Below, piece after piece: positions 17,070-26,022 of a stretch of 45,292 nucleotides of DNA. The DNA lies in the NCBI GenBank assembly GCA_964388965.1, contig CAYMCP010000021.1:1-45292 (forward strand), in the 5' to 3' direction. Position 1 is the first letter of the stretch. Each line of letters begins with the position of its first letter. The position numbers and the translations under genes were made by a program. The DNA is from Albibeggiatoa sp964388965. GTDB lineage: Bacteria; Pseudomonadota; Gammaproteobacteria; Beggiatoales; Beggiatoaceae. Under the pieces are notes generated by a model. It saw only the letters and a program-made list of their open reading frames with translations. It ran no database searches and was not told the origin of the DNA.

Positions 17070-17870
17070 ATGCAGAAAATAATTCAACTTCCTTTACAAT
17101 ATATTCAATCCAATTTAGATCGAGAAAACTTTGCTGAAGACTGGCTAGAGGAAGTCGCAGAAAGCATACTTGAGGTTGGTACATTATTAACGCCATTGGT
17201 TGTAGAGCGCGTAGAAGAAAATCAATATATTGTTTTAATCAGAGACTTAGAATTTCTTGCGGCGTTAAAAGCCAGTGAAATGGATGCAAGTTTTACCCAT
17301 GTAAATGCTTATGTCGTCGAGTCCGAGCAGCAACTTAGCGCGTTTGAAACCCAATTGCACAGTCTAAATCCAGATGATGATATTTTTAATCGAGATATTT
17401 CAGATGTGTTGGACGCGATGACAGAGCTATTGAATCAGTCATCTCAATCAAGTATTTCTAAAACGGATTTTGATGCGCTGAAAACTGAATTTAGCGTACA
17501 TATTTTTTCTTTGATGCAAGCAATTGAGCAAAATGGCAGTCAATTTAATTCATTGTTTGAGGTTTTAGGTGAGATTGATCATCAAGTTGAACAAACGCTA
17601 GCTAAGGTTTCTGCATTAACCGGCTCTGAAACAAAAATTTCAGCCGGCGCAAATCCGATTGAGGATTTTATTCAGACCGTAAACAATTCTCCATTAGACA
17701 TTTTAGAGCGTAAATTAAAATCAGTAGGCGCGAATAAAGTGCTAATAGATAATTTGATTGCGGCTAGAAATGTGGAGCATTTCGTACCATTTTCCAATTT
17801 GGACGAAATGTTGGAAGTGAAAGGGGTAGGAGATAAAAGTCTACTTAAAATCATTAGTCATTGGAAATAA
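17070..17870 (+). CDS. ParB-like N-terminal domain protein with C-terminal helix-hairpin-helix
   Basis: A 266-residue protein I do not recognise as a named gene. Residues 1-100 resemble the ParB/sulfiredoxin N-terminal fold: IQLPLQYIQ, then DRENF, ESILEVGTLLTPLVV and NQYIVLIRDLEFLAALKA. The usual GERR motif is replaced by IRDLEF, so CTP/nucleotide binding of the ParB kind is probably lost. Residues 120-215 are acidic and probably helical or coiled-coil. The end (about 240-266, LDEMLEVKGVGDKSLLKII) is a helix-hairpin-helix that could bind DNA. There is no ParB HTH and no parA neighbour. The ATG at 17070 is the first in the frame; the ribosome site is weak. REP-like hairpins lie just upstream. 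A DNA-associated role is inference. Confidence 0.65.
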   Translation: MQKIIQLPLQYIQSNLDRENFAEDWLEEVAESILEVGTLLTPLVVERVEENQYIVLIRDLEFLAALKASEMDASFTHVNAYVVESEQQLSAFETQLHSLNPDDDIFNRDISDVLDAMTELLNQSSQSSISKTDFDALKTEFSVHIFSLMQAIEQNGSQFNSLFEVLGEIDHQVEQTLAKVSALTGSETKISAGANPIEDFIQTVNNSPLDILERKLKSVGANKVLIDNLIAARNVEHFVPFSNLDEMLEVKGVGDKSLLKIISHWK

Positions 17871-17948
17871 TATTTTTAATGGGAAAAGTAGAGCGCGCCG
17901 CTACCTCCCCGTTTGTGTAAATTTTTTAAAATCAAAAAAAGGTAATTG

Positions 17949-18015
17949 CCCAATGTGATTTCCTAATCCCAGCATTGTTTTTTTGGGAAAAGATGAGGAG
18001 GAATTTAGCATTGGG
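17949..18015. terminator. Imperfect inverted repeat between convergent genes
   Basis: CCCAATG at 17949-17955 pairs with CATTGGG at 18009-18015, and the adjacent ATTTCCT pairs with AGGAATTT on the other arm. The interval contains a T-run (about 17978-17984). Lies between the ParB-like gene (+) and corA (-); a loose bidirectional terminator is the simplest reading. Confidence 0.35.
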
Positions 18016-18027
18016 TTATTTTATTTC

Positions 18028-18981
18028 TTACAACCAGCCTTTACTTCTAAAGTACCAATACGGCGCAATACCAGAAATGATCATCAAACCGATAGCCCAA
18101 GGATAACCGAGTAGCCACTTTAATTCCGGCATATAGCTAAAGTTCATACCGTAAATGCTAGCAACAAGCGTTGGTGGTAGAAACACGACAGCAGCAATCG
18201 AGAAAATTTTGATAATCTGATTCTGTTCGATATTGATAAACCCTTGTGTTGAATCCATTAAAAAATTTACTTTTTCAAATAGAAAAGTAGTGTGAGACAT
18301 TAAAGTTTCCACATCGCGCATGATTTCACGTAAGGTTTCCACCTGTTCCGGCTGACTGCGTAAATGCCGTAACAAAAACGATATATCACGTTGGGTATCC
18401 ATGAGACACAGACGAATTTTACCATTGCTATCCTCTAGCCTCGCCAGTTCGCTGATAGCATCTTCCAATTCAGATTCCTCATCCTCTAGCACCATGTGGC
18501 TAACGCGCTCTAATTGACGGTGTAAATCTTCTACAGTATCGGCATGATTTTCTACTTTTTGTTCCAGTAAGGTCACTAATAAATCTTGAGGCGACTGTAC
18601 TTCCACTTGTCCGCGTCTTGCCCTCATGCGCAATAAACGGAAGTCGGCTAAGTCGCCCTCGCGGATGGTGATTAGACGATCTTTCTGCAGAATACAGGCG
18701 ACCGTTACTGTTTGATGTCTTCCTTCTGATTGTCCTAAAAACAAAGAATGGACGTGAATCCCAGCTTGATCCATAAAACAGCGGGCAGATGCTTCAATCT
18801 CCTCAACCTCATCTGATTCGGGCAGATCGGTGTGTAACATGCGTTCAAGCAAGATGCGCTCGTCCTCGTTGGGTTCATGAGCATCTATCCAACCTGCATT
18901 GGGTAAACACTCTGCGATTTGTTCCATTGAACACTTGAGTTCGCGGATCAAGCCGTTTTCAATTTTAAATAATCTTAGCAT
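18028..18981 (-). CDS. CorA family divalent cation transporter
   Basis: A 317-residue member of the CorA Mg/Co/Ni (and ZntB) family. A large N-terminal cytoplasmic domain with long helices (about 1-250) leads to two C-terminal membrane helices (about 260-280 and 291-311). The hallmark GMN motif occurs in IYGMNFSYMPE at the end of the first membrane helix, which forms the pore mouth in the pentamer. AAGGTGA precedes the ATG by a suitable distance. It stands alone. Magnesium uptake is most likely; zinc efflux of the ZntB kind cannot be excluded from the sequence. Confidence 0.92.
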   Translation of the reverse strand: MLRLFKIENGLIRELKCSMEQIAECLPNAGWIDAHEPNEDERILLERMLHTDLPESDEVEEIEASARCFMDQAGIHVHSLFLGQSEGRHQTVTVACILQKDRLITIREGDLADFRLLRMRARRGQVEVQSPQDLLVTLLEQKVENHADTVEDLHRQLERVSHMVLEDEESELEDAISELARLEDSNGKIRLCLMDTQRDISFLLRHLRSQPEQVETLREIMRDVETLMSHTTFLFEKVNFLMDSTQGFINIEQNQIIKIFSIAAVVFLPPTLVASIYGMNFSYMPELKWLLGYPWAIGLMIISGIAPYWYFRSKGWL

Positions 18982-19486
18982 CAGTTCACCTTTGCTATCT
19001 GTTACTTACAAGCATTAAAAAAGGGATAGCCTTTCAATAATGTGTTAATTTGTGCGATACTTTGTGCTTTCCGCATGACAGGTGATATAGGAATAACATA
19101 AAAATGGCAGCACAACTCACCAAACGAGATGAGCATGATCTTATCATATAAATCACGGTCAATATAAACGGTAAATGTTAAATTGGTAATGCTCAATTTA
19201 AGACCATAATGCTACCAACATTGTAGACAGTTTTTAGAAATGTAGATATTTTTCAATAAGTTAAATATATATAGGTGATTTTGTAATTTATTAATTTTAC
19301 TCATGATGTTGAAAAAGTATCCGAACTATTGAACAAATAAACGTTATGTTAGAATAGAAACATCGAGGTGTAAAATCATTTAAAAATAACATTTTTAAAA
19401 TAAAAATCGACTTTAAAATCAAATTTTTACAAATCTTATTTTAAATAATGCAGTAATTTAACTTACTAAGCAAATTGGATAATTAA
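18982..19486. other. AT-rich intergenic region between corA and fur
   Basis: A minus-strand frame of 64 codons with a TTG start (19196-19002) is present but shows no family resemblance and is probably chance or a remnant. From about 19200 to 19480 the DNA is extremely AT-rich and probably holds the fur promoter. I see no clear Fur box or riboswitch. Confidence 0.4.
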
Positions 19487-19933
19487 ATGGAAAGTACTGA
19501 TTTAAAACGCTTGGGGTTAAAAGTGACCCATCCACGCCTGAAAATTTTAGAATTACTTGAAAACAGTAACACCCGTCACATGAGCGCAGAAGAAGTATAT
19601 AAAGCACTATCTGGTGCAGGTGAAGAAATTGGTTTAGCAACGGTGTATCGCGTATTGACCCAATTTGAAACAGCGGGGCTTGTCATACGTCACTATTTTG
19701 AAAATGGGCGAATTTCTGTATTTGAACTAGCAGAGACTGAACATCATGATCATTTGCTTTGCATCAAATGTGGTAAAATTATCGAGTTTTCCGACAACGT
19801 TATTGAAGAGCGTCAAAATGCCATCGCAAAACAACATGGCTTCGATATTAAAGACCACTGCTTGTACATCTACGCCGAATGCGCTGATTACAAAAGTTGT
19901 GAGAATTACCGACAATATTTACAAAATCAATGA
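19487..19933 (+). CDS. fur: Ferric uptake regulator Fur
   Basis: A 148-residue metal-dependent repressor that shuts down iron acquisition when Fe2+ is plentiful. The N-terminal winged helix (about 1-83) includes HPRLKILELL and the recognition segment GLATVYRVLTQFE. The metal sites are intact: EHHDH (residues 85-89), the zinc cysteines Cys92 and Cys95 in CIKC, and a second pair Cys132 and Cys138. The pattern YRVL..FE..G followed by HHDHLLC.KCGKIIEF is Fur rather than Zur or PerR. It stands alone downstream of an AT-rich region; a gene for a TIGR04222-type membrane protein follows after 123 bases. Confidence 0.95.
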   Translation: MESTDLKRLGLKVTHPRLKILELLENSNTRHMSAEEVYKALSGAGEEIGLATVYRVLTQFETAGLVIRHYFENGRISVFELAETEHHDHLLCIKCGKIIEFSDNVIEERQNAIAKQHGFDIKDHCLYIYAECADYKSCENYRQYLQNQ

Positions 19934-20056
19934 TACAAAGATTGGGATAATAGTGTCAAAAAAATGTCTCAATCGGCATTGGTTTTGCGTATTATTGAAA
20001 TATCTAGTAACTTTTGACCGTTTTTACACACCCTAACTCATGTTTGGAGATATTTC

Positions 20057-20920
20057 ATGTTTAATTTTTTGCTAGAAATGCCAATGAGTGAATTCATTAT
20101 ATATTTTAGCTTATTTTCAATTACTTGCATTTCTGTCGGTTGGTTTTGGGTCAATGCTGATGGCTCAACTAAGTACAAATTACCAGAGGAAGATATGCTT
20201 AATTCCTACGAGTTGGCAGCCTTACGTGATGGTCGTAAAGGTGTAATTCATACCGCATTATTCAACTTGTGGCATCGTGGTTTATTGGCAAGCGACCGTA
20301 ATAGTGCAAATCCTAAAGTTCAGCGTGTAAATGTTGCAACAGATTATCCACGCGGCGAGATTGAAGATGCAATTTATCAATTCACTTGGATTGCGCGACG
20401 ACCGACGGAATTTTTTACGGATACAGCATTGCGTAAAAAACTAGATTCGTTAATTCGTCCAATTAATCGCAAATTGGAAAAAATGCACCTCAAATTTAGA
20501 GAAGATCATGTTGATCGTGCATCAATAGCCAAATTTATGATTTTAGCTTTATTATTTACCGCATCTGGCATAAAAATTTATCACAGTATGTTTAATAATG
20601 AACCTTTTATTTTTATTTTAGCAACATTGGTTATTGCAGTAGGTATTACGCATTATTTCATTAAACCAAGTCGCAATACACGTTTGGGTATTTTATGTGT
20701 CAAAAAAATGCAAGAACAATTCGCATGGACAAAGAATGAAAATCCACCAGATGGTTTAGACCCCTCGCTACGTGTCGCTTTATTCGGCATTTCGGCACTA
20801 AGCGGCATTACAATGTTTTCCTCTTTTCAAAATACATTTGCGACGACTGATACGGTTGGTGCAGCGACTGGTGGTTGTGGATTAGGTGGATGTGGTGGTG
20901 GATGCGGTGGTGGTAGTTAG
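20057..20920 (+). CDS. TIGR04222-type membrane protein with Gly/Cys-rich tail
   Basis: A 287-residue protein with an N-terminal membrane helix (about 12-30), a soluble region (about 35-165) whose start YELAALRDGRKGVIHTALFNLWHRGLL matches what I recall as the TIGR04222 domain, two further helices (about 168-182 and 191-208), and a C-terminus of GGCGLGGCGGGCGGGS. The glycine/cysteine tail is a hallmark of this uncharacterised family. GGAG lies about eight bases before the ATG. Function is unknown; the tail could bind metal or undergo modification, but nothing in the neighbourhood (fur before, phaC after) decides it. Confidence 0.7.
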   Translation: MFNFLLEMPMSEFIIYFSLFSITCISVGWFWVNADGSTKYKLPEEDMLNSYELAALRDGRKGVIHTALFNLWHRGLLASDRNSANPKVQRVNVATDYPRGEIEDAIYQFTWIARRPTEFFTDTALRKKLDSLIRPINRKLEKMHLKFREDHVDRASIAKFMILALLFTASGIKIYHSMFNNEPFIFILATLVIAVGITHYFIKPSRNTRLGILCVKKMQEQFAWTKNENPPDGLDPSLRVALFGISALSGITMFSSFQNTFATTDTVGAATGGCGLGGCGGGCGGGS

Positions 20921-21016
20921 TATAAAATAATTGGCATCGTTACTATAAATAATCATAATAGGTCGTTATAATATCAGCATAAATTTATCCCAAAATTGTC
21001 AAACGGAGAACCTAAT

Positions 21017-22768
21017 ATGACTACACCGCCAAATTTTACAAATCCGGAAGAAGTGATTAAAGCGTTTAATCAACAAGTCAGTGAAGCATTAGGCGGTTTT
21101 GCCTCAAATCAAGCTCAGGAGATGATAAAGGAATTTAATCAAGCATGGAATGCTATTGCTCAACAAGCAATGGAAAATCCACAAGAATGGATGGAAATGC
21201 TAACGAAATATCAGCAAGAGCAATTAGCTTTATGGAATCAGTTGTTTAACGTGAATGTTGAGGCAGTACCGGGACTCAGTAAACTTGAACCTGAATCGGG
21301 TGATCGACGCTTCGCAGCACGAGAATGGAATGAAAATCCAATTTTTGATTATATTAAACAATCTTACCTACTGGCTTCTAAATCATTAACGCAATGGTCT
21401 GAATACGCGCAATTAGATGATGAAAATAAGAAAAAGTTAGCGTTTTACACTAAATACTTTATCGACGCGATGTCTCCAACTAATTTTGCTGTTACCAATC
21501 CCGAAGTGATGAGAGAAGCGGTTGAATCTAAAGGTCAAAGTTTAGTAAACGGTTTGCGGAATTTGCTTGATGATATGGGCAAAGGTCGCATTACTATGAC
21601 GGATGAATCTGCGTTTGAATTGGGTAAAAACCTTGCTGTGACAGAAGGTGCGGTGATTTTCCAAAATCGTATTATGCAGCTTATCCAGTATAAACCGACT
21701 ACGGAAAAAGTGTCAGATCGACCGTTGTTAATTGTCCCTCCTTCGATTAATAAATTTTACATTTTAGATTTACAACCCGCTAATTCATTTGTGAAATATG
21801 CAGTTGATCAAGGCAATACGGTGTTCTTAATTTCTTGGGTGAATCCAGATGAATCACTTAAAGATACGCGATGGGATGATTACATCGAAGAAGGTGTGAT
21901 TGAAGCCACCAAGATCATACAAGCTATTACTGGTGCAAAAAAACTCAATGCAGTTTCTTGGTGCGTTGGAGGAACTTTGTTAGCATCCACATTAGCAGTC
22001 ATGCACGCAAAGAAAATTCACACCAGCGTCGCCTCCGCCACTTTCTTTACTACAATGGTAGATTTTTCTGATGTTGGTGATTTAGGCGTATTCATTGATG
22101 AAAATCAAATTGCACAACGTGAAGCGCAACTAAAACAAACCGGTATTTTATCAGGTAAAGATTTAGCTTTGGCATTTTCTATGATTCGCGCTAATGATTT
22201 AATTTGGTCTTACGTGGTGAATAATTACTTGAGAGGTCAAAGTCCTACACCGTTTGATATTTTATATTGGAATAGTGATCCAACCAATCTACCCGCTAAT
22301 ATGTACAGCGATTATATACGCAATATGTATTTGGATAATAAACTATCACAACCAAATGCACTGGAAATGTGTGGCGTACCGATAGATTTGAGCGGTATCA
22401 AAACACCTGCCTATTTCTTGTCTACAATCGACGATCATATTGCACCTTGGAAATCCACTTTTATTGGTACGGAATTGTTGTCTGGCGGTACTGAATTTGT
22501 GCTAGGAGCGAGTGGACATATTGCAGGCGTAATCAATCCACCCGCAAAAAATAAACGGCGTTATTGGTATAACGGTGAATTAGGCAAGGGTGCTGATCAT
22601 TGGTTAGAAACTGCAAAATCTGAAAAAGGTAGTTGGTGGTCGCATTGGAGTGCATGGTTGAAAAAACGTGGAGGAGCGGAAATAGATGCGCCTCAGACTT
22701 TGGGTAATAACGAATATACTCAAATTGAACCTTGCCCGGGTAGTTATGTAAAAAAACGGATTGTTTAA
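21017..22768 (+). CDS. phaC: Class I poly(R)-hydroxyalkanoate synthase
   Basis: A 583-residue polymerase that joins hydroxyacyl-CoA units, mainly 3-hydroxybutyryl-CoA, into storage granules. The alpha/beta-hydrolase triad is Cys316 in SWCVGG, Asp473 in IDDHIAPW and His501 in ASGHIAGV, at offsets matching the Cupriavidus enzyme (C319, D480, H508). The lipase-like box has Ser where Gly is usual before W-C. The N-terminal region (about 1-180) is the typical class I extension. The ATG at 21017 is chosen because GGAG precedes it; the frame has a TTG seven codons earlier. phaB and a phasin gene lie about 9-11 kb away on the other strand; phaA is not in the window. Confidence 0.96.
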   Translation: MTTPPNFTNPEEVIKAFNQQVSEALGGFASNQAQEMIKEFNQAWNAIAQQAMENPQEWMEMLTKYQQEQLALWNQLFNVNVEAVPGLSKLEPESGDRRFAAREWNENPIFDYIKQSYLLASKSLTQWSEYAQLDDENKKKLAFYTKYFIDAMSPTNFAVTNPEVMREAVESKGQSLVNGLRNLLDDMGKGRITMTDESAFELGKNLAVTEGAVIFQNRIMQLIQYKPTTEKVSDRPLLIVPPSINKFYILDLQPANSFVKYAVDQGNTVFLISWVNPDESLKDTRWDDYIEEGVIEATKIIQAITGAKKLNAVSWCVGGTLLASTLAVMHAKKIHTSVASATFFTTMVDFSDVGDLGVFIDENQIAQREAQLKQTGILSGKDLALAFSMIRANDLIWSYVVNNYLRGQSPTPFDILYWNSDPTNLPANMYSDYIRNMYLDNKLSQPNALEMCGVPIDLSGIKTPAYFLSTIDDHIAPWKSTFIGTELLSGGTEFVLGASGHIAGVINPPAKNKRRYWYNGELGKGADHWLETAKSEKGSWWSHWSAWLKKRGGAEIDAPQTLGNNEYTQIEPCPGSYVKKRIV

Positions 22769-22791
22769 TGATTTATTAAATTTATACCGTT

Positions 22792-22822
22792 GGACTGCTC
22801 ATCTTGCAAAGACTGGCAGTCC
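22792..22822. terminator. Hairpin between convergent phaC and carbonic anhydrase genes
   Basis: GGACTGC (22792-22798) and GCAGTCC (22816-22822) are perfect inverted repeats around a 17-base loop. The position, 24 bases after the phaC stop and 10 before the anhydrase stop on the opposite strand, suits a shared terminator. There is no strong T-run. Confidence 0.45.
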
Positions 22823-22831
22823 GAACAAAAA

Positions 22832-23557
22832 TCACTGTAAGATAACCCGTGCGTTGACAGGCTGTAATGGACGATTATTGGAATGGTGCATCACTTTTTG
22901 GAATTGCTCAATTTGTGCCTTAGACGCAGTAACCACATTTTTCATCACCAACCAGCGTAAGCCTTCAGAGCAAGGTGGCGTGGTCAAAGAACCAGTAAAA
23001 CGGTAATAATCTTTATTTTCAGGCAACAAGCCAAGTAAATCCACATTTTCCATCGCACGATGCTCACCAACTTGAGTGGGCATATTCGCCCAAATAGGTG
23101 TTAAAGCGGAATTCTCATCTCCTTCCCTAAACATCACCGCGACAACTGCAAAATTACCTTTATCGTCGCCATGCACAATATGCGCTTCCATCGCAAATGA
23201 TTCACCATCAATATGATTTTCACTTGGCGAATGAAAATGAAACTGTTGCACTGGCAAAGTCAAACCATCTACACCTAAAAGACTGCCGTCAGCCATATTA
23301 ATTTGGATTGTATGTCCATTATTCAAAATTTCAGTGGCTTGAGTTTGATATTGAAAATCTAGCGTAGCTAAATCTGCCTCAACAAAATGTGTCAAATTAA
23401 CTGGTGATTGATTTTTACCTTCACGACAAAAATAATTTTTTGCATCAGCATCAGCCCAATGCTCAGGTCCCGTTTCTCCAGAATAGCCCCAATGACCACC
23501 CGCATACACCAAACTTGAGAAAAACAAAGTTGACGCAGTTAATAATATTTTACGCAT
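22832..23557 (-). CDS. Periplasmic alpha-carbonic anhydrase
   Basis: A 241-residue secreted enzyme that interconverts CO2 and bicarbonate. A signal peptide (about 1-19, cleavage near VYA) precedes the alpha-CA domain. The zinc ligands His107, His109 (QFHFHSPSENH) and His126 (EAHIVH) are in place, with the Glu gates, and Cys44 and Cys196 are placed for the single disulfide of the family. The ATG at 23557 is chosen because GGAGG precedes it; an upstream in-frame ATG at 23593 would place the signal peptide internally. It follows cysG after 28 bases on the same strand and is probably cotranscribed. Helps inorganic carbon supply for autotrophic growth (inference). Confidence 0.94.
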   Translation of the reverse strand: MRKILLTASTLFFSSLVYAGGHWGYSGETGPEHWADADAKNYFCREGKNQSPVNLTHFVEADLATLDFQYQTQATEILNNGHTIQINMADGSLLGVDGLTLPVQQFHFHSPSENHIDGESFAMEAHIVHGDDKGNFAVVAVMFREGDENSALTPIWANMPTQVGEHRAMENVDLLGLLPENKDYYRFTGSLTTPPCSEGLRWLVMKNVVTASKAQIEQFQKVMHHSNNRPLQPVNARVILQ

Positions 23558-23585
23558 AATTCCTCCATCGTAAGTGTCATAATTC

Positions 23586-24995
23586 TTAAACATCGTTTTC
23601 TAATTTCACTGCTGACGCTGAATCAAACCAATCCAATTTTTCATGTAGCCTAACCACGTCACCAACAACAATTAAACTCTGCTTGGTAATATTAGCCGCT
23701 TTTACTTTTTCTGCCAATGTTTCCAAAGTACCAACAACAACCACTTGATCAGATGTCGTTGCTTTTTGCACCAATGCGGCAGGTTTATCTTTAGATAAGC
23801 CGTGCTTAATCAAATTGTTACAAATAATCGGTAGCGTGCGCAAACCCATATAAATCACGAGTGTTTGATTATCATGCGCCAACATCGACCAATTTAAATC
23901 TACTGAATCATTTTTTAAATGTCCCGTAACAAAAATACAAGATTGCGCATAATCTCGATGCGTTAATGGAATACCGGCGTAAGATGACATGCCTAATGCT
24001 GCGGTAATGCCCGGTACAACTTGAAATGGAACACCTTCTGCCATGAGTGTCTCAATCTCCTCGCCGCCGCGCCCAAACATGAATGGATCGCCTCCTTTTA
24101 ATCGTAATACACGTTTACCTTGTTTGGCTAATTTTGCTAAAAGTTGATTAATTTCTTCTTGCGGAACAGTATGATTACTCGTTTGTTTGCCCACATAAAT
24201 CCGTTCAGCATCTCGACGCACCAAATCCAGCACCGCCGATGAAATCAATCGATCATATAACACCACATCAGCTTGTTGCATTAAACGTAAAGCACGAAAA
24301 GTCAGTAAATCAGGATCACCCGGTCCGCCACCAACTAGATAAACTTCACCAAACTTTTGGATTTGATTTTTATCTTGCAGTAGACGTTCTAATTCTTCAT
24401 ACGCTTCACGAGTCTTTCCAGACAACAACATTTCTGCAATTGCCCCTTGTAATACATGTTCCCAAAAACCACGCCGCTGCTCGAAAGATAAACTTTTTTT
24501 CACTTTATCCCTAAATTGAGCAATAAATTCCGCTAATCTCCCATAAGCAGAAGGAATAACACTTTCTAACTTAGCGCGTAATAGTCTTGCCAATACCGGC
24601 GACGCACCACCTGTTGAAACTGCAATTTGTACTGGATGTCGATCAATAATTGAAGGTACAATAAAACTACACAATTCAGGTTGATCAACAACGTTGACCG
24701 GAATATTATGATCATGTGCTAATTTTGAAATTTCAGCATTGACATGTTTATCATTCGTTGCGGCGATAATTAAACATTTCTGCTGTAAATCATGTATTTC
24801 AAACAGACCTTGACGATAAGTAATTTTTTGCTGTTCAAGCCATGTCTGTAAACTATCACTTAATTGCGGCGCGACAACGTGAACCTTTGCTTGAGCTTGT
24901 AACAATAATTCTGCACGCCGTGTTGCAATCGTTCCGCCGCCGACGACTAAACAATTTTTATCTCGAATGTTGAGAAAAATAGGTAAAAAGTCCAT
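23586..24995 (-). CDS. cysG: Siroheme synthase (methyltransferase/dehydrogenase/ferrochelatase fusion)
   Basis: A 469-residue trifunctional enzyme making siroheme, the cofactor of sulfite and nitrite reductases including Dsr enzymes. The N-terminal half (about 1-210) is the precorrin-2 dehydrogenase/ferrochelatase module with the NAD site CLVVGGGTIATRRAE and the VSTGGASPVLARLLR segment. The C-terminal half (about 215-460) is the SAM-dependent uroporphyrinogen III methyltransferase, with VGGGPGDPDLLTFRAL and LKGGDPFMFGRGGEE. Length and fusion are as in E. coli CysG. The gene is divergent from tusA-dsrE2 and is followed by the carbonic anhydrase gene after 28 bases. No clear ribosome-binding site precedes the ATG. 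Confidence 0.96.
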   Translation of the reverse strand: MDFLPIFLNIRDKNCLVVGGGTIATRRAELLLQAQAKVHVVAPQLSDSLQTWLEQQKITYRQGLFEIHDLQQKCLIIAATNDKHVNAEISKLAHDHNIPVNVVDQPELCSFIVPSIIDRHPVQIAVSTGGASPVLARLLRAKLESVIPSAYGRLAEFIAQFRDKVKKSLSFEQRRGFWEHVLQGAIAEMLLSGKTREAYEELERLLQDKNQIQKFGEVYLVGGGPGDPDLLTFRALRLMQQADVVLYDRLISSAVLDLVRRDAERIYVGKQTSNHTVPQEEINQLLAKLAKQGKRVLRLKGGDPFMFGRGGEEIETLMAEGVPFQVVPGITAALGMSSYAGIPLTHRDYAQSCIFVTGHLKNDSVDLNWSMLAHDNQTLVIYMGLRTLPIICNNLIKHGLSKDKPAALVQKATTSDQVVVVGTLETLAEKVKAANITKQSLIVVGDVVRLHEKLDWFDSASAVKLENDV

Positions 24996-25173
24996 AATCG
25001 TTCAATGTGTTAGTTTATTATTTTGAGGAAAATAGTGTTTTTGTGCACTGCATCATACACTTGCGTAATTTTTTAAATTAGTATATAAGAATAAAATGGT
25101 TTTCTAAAGCTATATTTAGTGACCGACATCATTTCAACCACTACTATTGTAAATTTATATAAAGGAGAATGCT

Positions 25174-25404
25174 ATGGCTGACTTTGATCAAGAATTAGAT
25201 GCGTCTGGTTTAAACTGTCCACTTCCTATTTTACGTGCTAAGAAAACATTAGCGCAAATGGAATCCGGTAAGATTTTACGCATCATCGCAACAGACCCCG
25301 GTTCGGTGAAGGATTTTGAGGCATTTGCTAATCAAACAGGTAATGAATTACTTTCTTCTGGTGAAGAAGGTGGTAAATACACATTTTTAATTAAGAAAGC
25401 CTAA
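25174..25404 (+). CDS. tusA: Sulfur carrier protein TusA family
   Basis: A 76-residue cytoplasmic sulfur carrier. The signature SGLNCPLPILRAKKTL has the persulfide-forming Cys15 in a Cys-Pro pair, and the remaining beta-alpha pattern (IIATDPGSVKDFEAFANQTG) is standard. In sulfur oxidisers TusA with DsrE2 passes persulfide sulfur towards the Dsr or sHdr oxidation route. AAAGGAG lies just before the ATG. It is followed after 23 bases by dsrE2, an arrangement (often rhd-tusA-dsrE2) known from Allochromatium and relatives; no rhodanese gene is present here. Confidence 0.92.
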   Translation: MADFDQELDASGLNCPLPILRAKKTLAQMESGKILRIIATDPGSVKDFEAFANQTGNELLSSGEEGGKYTFLIKKA

Positions 25405-25427
25405 GTCCACTGTGGAGGAGCTCCCGA

Positions 25428-25895
25428 ATGGAAGAAAAAAAACTTGCGATTATTGCTACTAAGGGTACGCTAGATTGGGCTTATCCACCATTCATTTTAG
25501 CCTCTACTGCATCTGCATTGGGTTATGAAGTGCAAATTTTCTTTACGTTTTACGGTTTGCAATTGTTGCGTAAAAAATTGAATTTACAAGTAAGTTCACT
25601 AGGTAATCCGGCAATGCCAATGCCAATGCCCGTCCCGGTCTTAGTGCAAGCTTTACCCGGTATGCAGAGTTTCATGACTTCCATGATGAAAAAGAAAATG
25701 AAAGACAAAGGCGTGGCAAGTCTTGAAGAGTTGCGTGAGTTATGTGTCGAGGCAGAGGTAAAAATGATTGCGTGTCAAATGACTGTGGAATTATTTGAAT
25801 TTGATACAAAAGATTTCGTAGATGGTATTGAATACGCTGGTGCAGCTGCATTTTTTGAGTTTGCGGGTCAATCAGATATTTGTTTATACATCTAA
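25428..25895 (+). CDS. dsrE2: DsrE2 family sulfurtransferase-like protein
   Basis: A 155-residue DsrE/DsrF-like protein of the DsrE2 (DUF1641-unrelated, peroxiredoxin-like) group. The pattern KLAIIATKGTLDWAYPPFIL, then ASALGYEVQIFFTFYG, and the Met/Pro-rich loop AMPMPMPVPV are typical. Cys116 in MIACQMTVELF corresponds to the reactive cysteine; Cys106 lies nearby. Partner of TusA in cytoplasmic persulfide relay. The membrane-like segment in the middle may attach it to the membrane. GGAGGAG lies before the ATG. The pair is divergent from cysG by 178 bases, which fits joint roles in sulfur metabolism without proving coregulation. Confidence 0.88.
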   Translation: MEEKKLAIIATKGTLDWAYPPFILASTASALGYEVQIFFTFYGLQLLRKKLNLQVSSLGNPAMPMPMPVPVLVQALPGMQSFMTSMMKKKMKDKGVASLEELRELCVEAEVKMIACQMTVELFEFDTKDFVDGIEYAGAAAFFEFAGQSDICLYI

Positions 25896-26022
25896 CACTT
25901 TGTAAGTGGGCGAGATGCGTGTCATTTTGCCCATTTAATCAGGTTGTTACGATTTAAAAATGCGATGCGGAAAGTCGCAGCATGTAAAATAGCCGCCATT
26001 TCAAGTTATCGTCTATAAGACA

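Noticed and set aside
19002..19196. 64-codon minus-strand frame upstream of corA
   Set aside because: It needs a TTG start, has no family resemblance and no ribosome-binding site. It may be a remnant, but there is no positive support.
22761..23006. Plus-strand frame after phaC
   Set aside because: It lies mostly over the end of the carbonic anhydrase gene in the opposite direction and has no protein-like pattern.
24996..25173. Riboswitch upstream of cysG or tusA
   Set aside because: The 178 bases are AT-rich, without conserved helices of cobalamin, SAM or molybdenum-cofactor riboswitches.
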